NCBI RefSeq assembly: GCF_036588685.1
Contig: NC_086374.1
Location: 92,312,059-92,376,058 of the forward strand
Origin: Mytilus trossulus
Lineage: Eukaryota > Mollusca > Bivalvia > Mytilida > Mytilidae
Reading direction: 5' to 3'
Length of the DNA: 64,000 nucleotides
Numbering within the stretch: the first letter of the stretch is position 1; every line of letters starts with the position of its first letter. Positions 31,928-43,054 of this stretch are shown one piece after another. Both the position numbers and the translations under genes were made by a program. The notes beneath the pieces were generated by a model. It was given only the letters and a program-made list of their open reading frames with translations, did not search any database and had not been told where the DNA came from.

Positions 31928-32977
31928 TCAATGCGTTTCAATGACTGCCTCAAGATAATACAAGTATTGGTCAACAATTTAAATTAGAAATGTGCATACA
32001 TTATGCAATTTATTTGCTTAAGGGCTTCGTGCAAACTATGTATATTGATAACTGTGAAATTATGCTGAATCATCGAAGTAAAGGCCCAGGACTTTCAAGA
32101 TTTTTTTATGAAATAGTTATAGATTTAAATTTGAATTAATCTAATTAAAATTCTGAGGATAAAGCAGATTTAGAAAAATTTTACATATTCTTTTTTTTTA
32201 CCTAAAAAGGTTGCAATCCTACTAACATAGACAATGCAATTGGCAAAGGAACGCCCTTAACGGCTAAAACTGCAAATTTTACTATGAAGTTTCTGAAAAA
32301 TTATATTCTAAAACGGAAAGCTCATATACAATACTATTTTTTCATTGTTCAAAATATAAGGCTATACAGTATATTTTCAACATTTATATGCCCTAAACTT
32401 CAAAAGGGTTTAAACATAAACTAATTTTTTATATTCCACTATCTTCACTTTGAGTCGTTATCAGATTTTAATTTGACTATGAATTTCTACATTCCCAATT
32501 TATGTCTCAATTAGATGAAACAAATAGATCATATTCCGAAACCAGTAGGTAATTGGAACAAAACATCTATGAATATTATATATATATATATCGCATACTA
32601 AGGCGTGGTTTGTGAAACAGCTGTATTAACAAATTGCAACATTAACTCATTTTAATTCCTTTCATTGTAAGTTAATGTTTAAAATGAACAAGGACTTTAA
32701 CTTGACAATGCTTGATGCATTGTATTAATGGATTTATATTTCTATCTATTAAGAAAATTTTAGTTAATTGTATTTTTGGCGAAAGATGACACAAGGTGTA
32801 ATACAATGGTAGAAACTGTACAGAAGTTTTTTTTAATTGTAAGTGTTAATTTAAATTATGCAATATTTAGTGAGGGAGTTTCTTTTTGTTTATATACCGT
32901 TCAATTGTAACAATTCAAAATCCGAGTTAAAACTAGATTGTATTGCACAACCAATTGTACTGCAGCTTTTATTTAAG
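31928..32977. other. AT-rich intronic-like stretch, nothing recognised
   Basis: It contains a TA microsatellite near 32576-32592 and low-complexity runs. No exon or repeat signature can be supported. Confidence 0.35.
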
Positions 32978-33133
32978 AAATGAATGCTTCTTTTTGTAAC
33001 TTTATTGGGGTGTAAAAGCGTTGACCAAAGTACATTTTTTATGAAGCGCGGAAGCGCTTCATTCTTAAAAATTTAATGTGCGCACGATCAACGCTTTCTC
33101 AATCCTATGAAGTTACAAAAAGAAGCATTCAAT
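32978..33133. mobile_element. Foldback element, 70-bp imperfect arms
   Basis: 'gaatgcttctttttgtaac' (about 32982) pairs with 'gttacaaaaagaagcattc' (about 33112). Inner parts 'aaagcgttga' / 'tcaacgcttt' and 'gaagcgc' / 'gcgcttc' also pair around 33058. The whole 150-bp unit folds on itself. Confidence 0.8.
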
Positions 33134-33344
33134 ACTTATAATTACATTTTTAGCTAGGATCATGAAAACACTATTTACACTAAGTTTTTATTTAATTTAC
33201 CTGTGCACTTTATTATGGGACCTCGTGGCATCATGAATGAAAAGTTTTATGTGTTATACAACTGCTTAAGGAATAACATGTGATGTGCAATTAGCCAATC
33301 AGAATAACGTATTATAATGAAACATACATCTAATGTAATATTAT

Positions 33345-33630
33345 ATAGCGCGCTATTACATCCTCACTTTTACGGAAATATGTTTACCGTGCCCCGAAAT
33401 TTAGAAACGATGCTAGTAAACTTATCGATTCTTTAAATAAACTTATTCTAAAATGTTATCAATTCAACACTGTAATTGGATAATTGATTATTGTTTATTT
33501 GGTATAAATATTAATGTTGTTATTATATATATAAAAACATTCCTAGATCTACAATCTGTCGAAACATGTATCTTGGCATTTCACAACGTCATGTTTTTCT
33601 TTTACTGTTCAGAACACCTTCACACAGAAA
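33345..33630 (+). repeat. Family A fragment including the RT tail end
   Basis: 'cacttttacggaaatatg' through 'aataaacttattctaaaatg' matches the end of the RT remnant at 27640-27725, and 'gatctacaatctgtcgaaac' matches the following tail. The frame is broken. Confidence 0.75.
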
Positions 33631-35944
33631 AATTTACGGAAATGTAGAACTTGGATCTTTCCTTATAAAAATAATATCATAAGAATAAGAAAGTCGCGAA
33701 ATTTAATAGCTGCTAGGGGAACAAGAAAGTGCAAAACACGAAATGAAGTATCAGCAAAATAAGTTGGTTAACAGTATTAAACACTATAGAGTAGAGGTTG
33801 AACACGCATTCAGAAAGTGAAAAAAACACTTAAGTTAAGAGGACTTTGTGACGATTCACATCTGTTGTGACCATAAGTTTTGTATTATGTGTCGTCGAAA
33901 AGACTATGATAGTAAAATATCAATTAATTTTACTATGTATTTCAGTTGGGTTGTTTTCCTTTTTGAGGTGACTCCTTGATTTTCGTCAACTGTAAACGCA
34001 AGTATAAGTTTACTCCTAGATAAATGCTCTGTGTCCACTACTTAGAACATGATGTCTATTCGGTCTTCAAAATTATGGAATATAGAATCTTACAATTTCA
34101 TTGGTCGCGAGCACTGAACTTTATTCTAACGAAATAGATCGGTTATCTCATAAAACGCGACTCATTAAGATAGGAACTGTTATTGATAAAGTTATTGCAA
34201 CAATTGTTAAAGTAAGAAACGTCATGGATGATCGTTTATTTAAAATATTATAGGGGTATTTGTTGTTATGGAGGCTCGAGGGTAAAAAACAAACCCAGAA
34301 AAAATTAAATATATATTTTTCATTACACATTTTTTTTTTTTTTACCTTTAGTAGTTGTTTCTTTATCATACGGTAAACAATCAATTCAATAAAAATCAAT
34401 TCGTGTTGGCCCCAGATGACGTTTAAAATGTAGATTTCATTAACAAAACATATCTCCCTGAGGTGTAAAAATGCCATTTTTGGCATTGAAATTGAAATAT
34501 CTTTTTTTAACTCATCGGTGACCTATATTTTTCATTATAATTTTCAAATGGGCTGTACTTAAACTAAACTTTTGTGAAATTTGAAAGATATGACAACTAT
34601 TTCTCCTGTTAGTTTAACAGAAAAAAGGTATCTTTACAAAAATGTATGCTTCTTTCAAAGAAAGATTATGAGCGTTAATGAATAGTGACCCCATTATTTT
34701 ATTTTATTTTTCTATTAAGAATAAGATAAAGTTTATTTATACAAAAATATAGCAAAATCCTATAGTAAATAAAAATATCATTTCGACCCGCGAGCCACCT
34801 TAAGTCTAGTTCATCGATACTCAAATTCCTATATTTGATTTGTAACATACTTAAGATATTATCTTATATTTTTGTTCTTGGTGACGGACGAATTTCGGAT
34901 TTTCATGATTTGTTGTTTTAGCGTTAACAAAGTTTTGTTTCAAAATGCATCTTCCTCTGTTACCCTTCGACCTTGTCTTTTTTTTTATTCGAGCGTCATT
35001 GGTGAGTCTTGGAGTTTATATTTTAGTAACCTTGTATCTCTGATGAGTTTATTTACCAGAGATGTGAGAAACAAAATTTTAAATACGGAAAAAGTGAGAT
35101 GAAGTTTGACTTACAAGCCAAGAATACACAGGCAATGTTGTTTAAGATTATTTGTACAACACGCTGACTACTAATTGTATAATTTGCTTTTAAAAGCGTT
35201 TCAAACAAAAATAACTCAGACTTAATGTTTCGTTTAAATAGTACGTTTATATAATGATCCTTTAAAACGAAAACATTCCAGGAAACGGATATGTTAGTGG
35301 CAATTACATATCATTTTTTCAAAACGACTCGAAGGAAACATTTTTAAAGAATAAAACCATTCAATATTTAACGTATGTTTATGTGTACATGTATCATAAA
35401 CAGGGTTAATTCTTAAATATTGAAACTGATTGTCATATATATTAACATTTTGATTTCTAGTAACATTCATCAGTTTTTAAAATATTTTAATGTATTACTA
35501 TATAACCTAATGTGCCTACAGCTTACCGTTTATATTTGATTTTGTTGTACCAGTGTGCTGTCGTAAATTCATAGGATGTCACAGTGTTCGTTGTTATTTT
35601 CTGCGGTTACATTTCGTTATGTTCTATTATATTATTTATTTATGTATTTGTCTGTGATGAGTAGCTTGTGTTCGTTTATATTGTATTCCTGGCATGCAGT
35701 GTTGTCATTTTAGCAGTATTTTTCACATTGCAATATAAGCAGGTGGTATGGATAGCCAAAATGTATTGTACCGAGTCAGGAGTATGGTTCTTCTCAACTA
35801 CAAGCCGTTTTTATTTATGTTTGCGAAAAATCTCTAGCTTTCAACCTGTCTTAACGTTGTGATAGAGTAATACAACAACCTATTTTGATTTTAAAATATC
35901 GTGTGAAACCAAAGAAATGAAAACACCCGCATTGACTTAAAACT
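33631..35944. other. Intronic-like sequence, no exon I can defend
   Basis: Open frames at 34148-34486 (minus), 34872-35102 and 35668-35862 (plus) are T-rich or repeat-linked. One minus-strand frame ends at an AAG|GTAAAA site near 34340, but its phase does not fit the EGF gene. 'cgagcgtcattggtgagtct' near 34992 looks like a dispersed repeat. Confidence 0.3.
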
Positions 35945-35959
35945 AAACAAAGGAACCCC

Positions 35960-36680
35960 GCAATACCTACTAAACCAGAAAACTAACGGCCTTAATTATA
36001 TAAAAGAAATGAACAAAAACAAATATGTAACACATAAACAAACGACAACCACTGAATAACAGGCTCCTGACTTGGGAAAGGCACATACAGAAATAATATG
36101 GCCGGGTAAACATGTTAGCGGGACCTCAATCCTCCCCCTAACCTGGACAGATGTAAAACAGTACAACAAAACAACGAACTATAAAAATCAGTTGAAAAAG
36201 GCTTAACTCATCAGATAGACAAAAGTTGACGTGGCCGGGTACTTATACATCCCGACACAAAAAGACAATGAAAAGATCTATGAGTACTCGCAGTTATATG
36301 ACAGCTAGTTCAAAGCCACTAACAACTGATTAAAAAATAATGCATCTAAGACTACACTTTCAATCCGTACACATTCAACATCCAATGGATTTAGTGTAAA
36401 AACGTCATAAACATCCAAAGAAAAACATGACCTTGTGCAATGCCAAGTTACAGGTATCGACAGATTGTAGATTCATGAATATGTATATGTATATACCATA
36501 CTAGTAATATTTAGTTATCTTTAAATTTAGATAGCAAAATCAATATTTATACCAATAAAAACAACATGCAATTATCTTATTACAGTGTTGAGTAGTTAAC
36601 CTTTTAGAATAAGTGTATTTAAAGGAGCGAAAAGCTTACATGGATCATTTCTAAATTTCCGGGCACGTTATTAAAATTTT
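35960..36680 (-). repeat. Family A repeat, long inverted copy
   Basis: It reads inverse to 27640-28500: 'caggctcctgacttgggaaa', 'cttatacatcccgacacaaa', 'gtatcgacagattgtagatt' and 'catggatcatttctaaattt'. It includes the degenerate end of the RT frame at its right side. Confidence 0.8.
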
Positions 36681-37409
36681 TAATTGATTTAAAAAGTAAG
36701 TGTGGAGTGGTTCATTTTTATTCTCAATAGAAATGAGTAAATACAACGGAGTTGTGGGTAGTGTACGAATAAGGTTTCAATATGCATTTGCGCATGCGTG
36801 GACCTGAACAGTCGATCTTGTTCAGGCTCAGAACATTTTCTGAAATTAGTATTTACAATCATCGTTACCACCCTAAATTTTGAAGATTATCATATTGTTA
36901 TATGTCAGTTTGGTATGGCAAGTCGTTTGGTAAAGTAAACATACTTTTATGAGAGTTATCTCTCCTTAACCAGTCTTTGGTGTATTCATGCGGATTGCAT
37001 TCCGTATTTGTATTATATGTTAGTTTATGTTGTTCTCTTGATTTATTGTTACGATACCATGTGGATGTGTTTTTGAAGAATAGGACATTATTAACTTGAA
37101 ATTTAGTTTAACTACTTATGCCAGATTGCAACATAAAAATATATTTACTCAATGTACTTAGGTATAATCAATACATCACTAAAATACAATTTTAAAAGTA
37201 GATTACACTCTTTGAAATATATTTAGACAGAAACCGTCAAAATATTATTTGACCCAATTGTAAACTGATGTACCCTCTTTCCACACTTCTTATCTCTAGC
37301 ACAGGTATTTAATCGCAGTAAAACATTTATTATAGTATACGAACAGTGTGCACCACACGACCAACCATGGTACTGAAATACTGTTTTATTATACTACCTG
37401 TCTTATTCT
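36681..37409. other. Unassigned intronic-like sequence
   Basis: No recognised exon or repeat. It lies between the family A copy and the 5'-truncated LINE pseudogene. Confidence 0.3.
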
Positions 37410-40170
37410 CACTATTTAATGTTCTTGATGACTCTGTAAAATTAGATATTATCCTTGGTACTGAATCTTGGCTTGACAAAAAAATCATTCTCCTTCGAAT
37501 ACTTCTCAACAGATCTTTATAACATCTATAGAGCTGATAGACAACCAAGTAAAAACAACCAAAGCTATGGGGGTATTACTTACAGTCACCAAAGAATGTA
37601 TAAGCACAGAAATCCAAGAACTAAAAACTGACTGTGAAATCATTTGGGCACAAATAAACATATCGGGTGCAAAAAACCTGCTAGTTGGAAGTTATTTTAG
37701 GCCACCATCAGATGATTGGAACTCCATAAATAAATAAGACTAATCATTGAGTAGAATAAATCAAACTTCAAACAGTAACATACTAGAAGGTGGCGTTTTT
37801 AACCTAGGCCACATTGACTGGTCTGTCCTTGAAGTTATACCAGGGAAACCAGATCAAGAACAGCATAATTCACTATTAGAGAACTTCTTTATGATCATAA
37901 CTTACACCAAATAGTTAACATACCAACACGTAAAGAAAGAATCCTATACTAAGTACTCGTTAATAATATGCAGACAAGTACAAATTAAACGTCTGAAAAA
38001 ACAAGTACAAAAAAACAAAGGGTAGCATATTGGGGTTACATGAAAAAAACAACATCCCACACAAGTTCCTTACATACTAAAACAGATCTAGACTACCTTG
38101 GATTCATAACAACCTTAGGAAAATGATAAATACTAAAATAAAATATAATTTAAAATGAAACAATTCACTAAGTACACACATCTGAAAAATTAGTGCAAAA
38201 AGAACAAAAGGTAGCATATTGCAGTTACATTGACAAAATTATATTGGATTTACCAATAAATGAACCGGACCAACTCAATGCAACTATCTAACAATCAATC
38301 AAAACCTAAAAAACTGTTTTCCTTTATAAAATCACTGCGCACAGATAACACCGGTATAGCTCCCTTGTAAAAAGAAGAATCAAATAACACCATTCAAGAC
38401 AAATGTCCTAGCCCACACCCTGTGATAACACAAATTTAAATATCTTTACCTGGTGTCAAGTAACTACTACACAACATAAACCTTCATAAGGCAACTGGCC
38501 CAGACAACATCAGTGACAGAATATTAAAAGAACTATAAATATCAAACAGCTCCAATTCTTACACTAATCTTTAAAGCATCATTTGAAACTGGCATAATGC
38601 CAACGGACTGGAAACACGTATCTGCTACCAATATGTAGCACCAGCATTTAAAAAAGGGGAAATTACAAGCCAGAAAATTACCGCCCGATATCATTTACAT
38701 GTATTTCCTGTAAACTTATGGAGCATATCATCACTAAACACATCATTAACCACTTTGAAAAGAACAACATACTGTATAACCTCCAGCATGGCTTCCGTCA
38801 GTCACGATCATGTGAGACCCAACTTATTTAATGCATACAAGAGCTTGCAGCAAATAACAACAATAACACTCAAACCGACTTAATTATAATGGACTTTGCC
38901 AAAGCATTTGACAAAGTCCCTCATAAAAGACTTCTATACAAACTTAACTATTATTGTATTTAAAAAGAAACACTACTGTGTCGCTGCCTTCTTAAATGAC
39001 AGAACACAAACAGTTGTCATGGATGGAGAGTCATCTGACCTGGCCCCAGTCACCCCAGGTGTCCCTTAAGGAACAGTTTTGGGACCAATATTATTCCTGT
39101 TATACATTAATGACCTACCAGAATATAATACTTACAATCCAGTAAGCTCAGACTATAAATAGTTATCAAAGGTACCAGGATTATCATTTAGTACGCCAGA
39201 CGCGCGTTTCGTCTACATAAGACTCATCAATTATTTACCGACGACAGTATCATCTACAACACCATCAAATCTTAAAGTGACTGTGATGCACTCCAGTTAG
39301 ATTTAGATGCAGCTGCTAGGTGGGAGCAAGACTGGTTGATGGCTTTCCATCCAGACAAATGCACAGTCCTTACAGTATCACAGTTTAAACATGACTGTAT
39401 CCTGCACAATTACAAACTTGAACTAGTCACTTCAGCAAAATACCTGGGCATTACACTACAAGCAATTTTAAAATGGTCAAAAACATACACACAACAGCAT
39501 AGCTAATGGTAGCAAATCTTTGGTCTTCTTCAAAAGAAATTTAAAAACATAATGCCTGAACATCAAAACCCAGGCATATCTGACACTAGTTCGTCCGAAG
39601 CTTGACTATTCATGTTCAGTATGGGACCCTCACACAGTTGAATAAACCTCTAAACTTAGGATGGTCCAAAAACGAGCTGCCAGATATGTCTGCAACAGGT
39701 ACTATGACATCAGCAGTCCTACAGACCTGATTAACTGGCCAACACTACCAGAAAGAAGATTACGCACAAGATTGATAATGTTCTTCAAAATGGGACATCA
39801 AATCGTAGCAATTCCATCTGCTATTCTCATACAATAAGACAGTAGAACCCACAAAACTCATAGTTTCACTTTCAGACACATTTCTACGAAAAAGATACAT
39901 ATAAATTTTAATTTTCCCGTACATCATTACTCAATGGAATTCACTACCTGTCCACACACTCGTTGTAACCACAGTTGACACACTTAGAGAACAGCTTACA
40001 CCAACTGTTCTCCACAAATTCATTTAACTCAATCTTGGCCTATGTACATAGTTTTAATCACAGTTTAGAATTAAAAAACAAATACGCACTCTAAACTCAT
40101 CAATTGTTTTTGTGTTTTTGTAAAAGGCAGCGCAAAACTGTATATACTCTTCAGATAATGAAGGAGTACT
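37410..40170 (+). pseudogene. CR1/Jockey-like LINE, endonuclease plus RT, heavily decayed
   Basis: Translated pieces in changing frames give an endonuclease (KLDIILGTESWLDK, then GSYFRPPSDDWNS, then LGHIDWSVLEVIPGKPDQ) and an RT (ENYRPISFTCISCKLMEHI, LQHGFRQSRSCETQLI, IIMDFAKAFDKVPHKRLLYK, GPILFLLYINDLPEYN). The catalytic box reads FTDD instead of YADD, and a 72-bp repeat is inserted just before it. Many stops and shifts are present. A short linker segment ('gggtagcatattg...gttaca') is duplicated near 38025 and 38205. The 5' end is truncated in the endonuclease. The 3' end is near 40170, A/G-rich. It lies inside the large intron of the EGF gene, on the opposite strand. Confidence 0.85.
39159..39230 (+). 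repeat. 72-bp CGCGCGTTTCGTCTAC repeat inside the LINE RT
   Basis: 'agttatcaaaggtaccagga' and 'tagtacgccagacgcgcgtt' interrupt the RT frame between SSDYK and LFTDDS. It is a short version of the repeat at 29365-29580. No clear target duplication is seen. Confidence 0.8.
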
Positions 40171-40849
40171 AAAAACCTAAAGAAGAAGAAAATGAAGAAA
40201 TGTGCACAAGCGCAAGTATGTATGCATGAGCTGAAGTATACATGAACTGAATTTTGATTAGTTTAATGAAATTATTTTAATTTAGATGTGTTTATTCTTT
40301 CCTACTGAATCGCCGACTGGTAATTATTCTTAAAATATAACTAAAAGGAACCCTAGTAACTTTTTCGCAACTATTGTAGCCTCGAGGTTTCTTAAAGTAG
40401 TATTCCTCCTAAATTAATCTTTAACATACATGCATATTATGAATATGGTATTATATACATAGTCGACGTCTCTCTGGTACGTTTCTTTATAGCTTAAGTT
40501 CGTAATTCTTTTAGGGGCTTATTTGCACAACATATACAATGATTTTAATATGAATTTTCCATGTTTTACTACTGACAACTGAAAATCCAACTGTTACAGT
40601 GACTTACAAATTGGACTTACTCGACAATCTTAAACCAGTTTCTGTTCTTGATCAGTAGAATTAAAGACGACCAATTCTAGTCTCTTACAGCTTCGTCGTT
40701 TTGTCTATTGTGCACTTGGACATTTGTCTTGTAGACAATCATTACAACATTATGACCTTTTGTTCTGATATGAACACTGAAGTTTCAAAAATAATTTTAA
40801 TATTTGCCAAAAAAATCGAGGTGTAAAACAAACAAATGTATATATTTAC
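40171..40849. other. Intronic sequence, nothing recognised
   Basis: It lies directly downstream, in transcript sense, of the membrane exon. 'cacttggacatttgtct' near 40711 also occurs near 11806, so part is repeated. Confidence 0.3.
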
Positions 40850-40986
40850 CTTTTAATTCACTCCAAACAAACAGACTGACGAATATTAATGTAGTACACA
40901 GAAAGAAAACGGCGGCAATTTTCCATATCAGTGATGTATTCGTTGAAACCGTTGTTTTTGTAGGTGACATGTTCATACCTTTATAC
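40850..40986 (-). CDS. Start exon with signal anchor of a type II EGF membrane protein
   Basis: The acceptor TTTATTTTCTAG precedes 40986 and a GTAAAT donor follows 40850. Coding starts at the ATG at 40976-40974: MNMSPTKTTVSTNTSLIWK, then IAAVFFLCTTLIFVSLFVW and SELK. A 20-residue hydrophobic segment follows a short threonine-rich N-terminus without a cleavage-like site, so a type II signal anchor is likely. The exon ends in phase 1 and joins in frame to the 21-base and 24-base microexons and the EGF exon. The presence of an acceptor upstream of the ATG implies a separate 5' untranslated exon. Function unknown; cell-surface adhesion or signalling is only a guess. Confidence 0.75.
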
Positions 40987-41343
40987 CTAGAAAATAAATT
41001 ATCTTTTTGAAATTTATTAATGATGCAATTAATGATCATTGACTTTTGATGGTTTTGAGATTATGTAGAACTCATTAAATACAAAAAGGTTTTTAAAATG
41101 ATACGCAAAACTTATCACTCCAAATTGAGTATCGTCTTCTTGAGGCTGATTGGTAATTTTTGAGCCAAACAAGATGTAAACAAAATTAAATGTGCAGTTG
41201 AAAACATTTTATTAAATTTGTTACTGTACTTTAGTAATGTACCTATCAATTTTACTTGAAATAGTCTTCATTACTTTAGCAACAATATCTCCAAATGTTG
41301 TGAATGGGTCACAGGAATTTAATCAAACACTAAATCAATCATT

Positions 41344-41413
41344 CACCCGCAAAGTGGAAAGGGATTAATATAAGTTGCAAAACTTGTTTCCCAATCCACT
41401 ATAAATAAATATG
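41344..41413 (+). mobile_element. SINE 3' tail fragment
   Basis: 'cacccgcaaagtgg', 'taatataagttgcaaaac' and 'ttgtttcccaatccact' match the 3' part of the SINE at 41951-42295 in the opposite orientation. Only about 70 bp remains. Confidence 0.8.
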
Positions 41414-41864
41414 CTAACAGCTTAAAAAAATAAAAAAATCAATCAACGAGTCGATATGACAAATGATATGCGATTGTTTACGTTATGCAAAGTACATGTA
41501 ATAATCAATCAATAACATATTTAATTAATTAATTAATCCATACGTTGTACAGCTACCAACAAACAAATCAATTAGCCAACCAGCAAAGCAATAAAAGAAT
41601 ACCCATGTTAAACTATAGGAATATGACATAGCTATCATCAGCTTTCGTTTGATAAACAGTTATTGGCTAAAAAAAAATATCTTCTATTACTTCGTCGCAG
41701 AAAAACAAAAATATACAAAACATACCCGACTCTAAGGAAATTACCTCCCCCCAAAGAAAGTTCTTTATCCCAATGAAAAAACGGAATGGAAAAACATTGT
41801 CATATTCCTGCCTAGATAAAAAAAAAATCCTTTTGTATAAAATATTGGATTAAAGAAAATTAAA
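41414..41864. other. AT-rich, nothing recognised
   Basis: It contains a short 'taattaattaatta' run near 41522. No gene or family member can be supported. Confidence 0.3.
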
Positions 41865-42780
41865 TATAAAATTGGGAATGAAAATGGAGAATGTATCAAA
41901 AAACAACAAGCCGACCAAAGTGCAGACAAGATTTGAGGCCACCAATGAGTTTAGTTTAAACATATTTATTTAGAGTGGATTGGGAAACAAGTTTTGCAAC
42001 TTATATTAATCCCTCTCCACTTTGCGGGTGCGAGTGCTGCCTTGTAGCGGCATTAGCCTACTCTTTTTCGAAATCTACAAGGAAGTCTTTAACGTGCAAG
42101 AGATATGGCTCTCTCTTAACACGGGTCAGCCATTTATCGTCCCCTTCCGACGGACTATCATCGTTTCCTCAAGACCATACTCGCAAATGGTGTCAAGGGA
42201 GAGCCGAAAATTGAGTTCCTGAAATTTTCATCCCAAACGGGAATCGAACCAGGAACCTTTAAGTTAGTAGTCCGATGCACTAACCACTACACCACGGCCA
42301 CCAATGAGTCTTCAATGCAGCGAGAGAATCACGCACCAGGAGGTGTACTTCAACTGGCCCCTAGTATACTAGTTTAGTTATAATAGACATTATACTAAAC
42401 TTCGAAATACATAAAACAAACTAAAAGTATATAAGACTAACAAAGGCTAGAGTCTCCAGACTTGGGACATATGTAGCATGTTAAACCATTATTTTTGTGA
42501 CATCACACATTCCCTATACCTTCAGCCAATTCAATGTAGACAAAAACAAACCAACAACAATACGCACAATAAAACAGAATTTTAAAGAAGTCCGAGTCCG
42601 ATGTCAGAATATATAACAAAATAAACAAAACAAATTGGCACTGATGCATACATCAAATAAATAGTTTCTGACATCCCAGCTTCAGACCCCAATTAAACTG
42701 ATTGAAAGATAACGTCTGCACCATAGGAATACCAAGCACAATTCATCCGGTAAGGTGTTCAGTATTGTACCACCAGAGAA
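41865..42780 (+). repeat. Family B repeat, long copy split by a SINE
   Basis: The left part (41870-41950, 'aatggagaatgtatcaaaaa') and right part (42296-42780, 'ccaccaatgagtcttcaatg', 'aagtccgagtccgatgtcag') are continuous in other copies. The break is exactly filled by the SINE and its target duplication. Confidence 0.8.
41937..42309 (-). mobile_element. tRNA-derived SINE with 14-bp target duplication
   Basis: Read on the minus strand the element starts GTGGTGTAGTGGTTAGTGC (A box), then GGTTCGATTCC (B box, about 42240-42250). A central domain with GTCCGTCGGAAGGGGACG (42139-42156) and a tail ending near 41951 follow. 'ggccaccaatgagt' is present at 41937-41950 and 42296-42309 as the target duplication. 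The central block resembles a domain shared by many marine invertebrate SINEs (recalled, not checked). Copy length is about 345 bp. Open frames here are chance. Confidence 0.9.
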
Positions 42781-43054
42781 AATAACACGTATCATGCCAA
42801 TAACTTGTCATTTTTATTTGTAATATTTATTAACCAATCTATTATTTTGTATACTATATATGTTATGTTGCTTTTGTTGCACACAATGTGTGACTGAGTG
42901 AGTGTTTTTAATAAACTTGTATCTTGCTGCAGACAGTAATAGAAAAAATGTGTTATTTCCCAATGCAGAGACCCTGTAAAAGAATATAAATTAAAGCCTA
43001 AATATGCAATCTTAATTGACTTGACAACATAATCGTAACTATATCCCTTCTTAA
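42781..43054. other. Sequence partly similar to the EGF-exon intron flank
   Basis: 'taaagcctaaatatgcaatc' and 'cgtaactatatcccttctta' (42990-43052) closely match 28688-28747, next to the EGF exon. This may be a small duplication or an unrecognised repeat. Confidence 0.5.

Noticed and set aside
34148-34486. Minus-strand exon of the EGF gene ending at AAG|GTAAAA near 34340
   Set aside because: With the available acceptor only a phase-2 entry stays open, which does not fit the phase-1 chain of the other exons. The donor also lies in an A-rich run.
41975-42222. Two plus-strand frames of 66 and 79 codons
   Set aside because: They are read antisense through the SINE.
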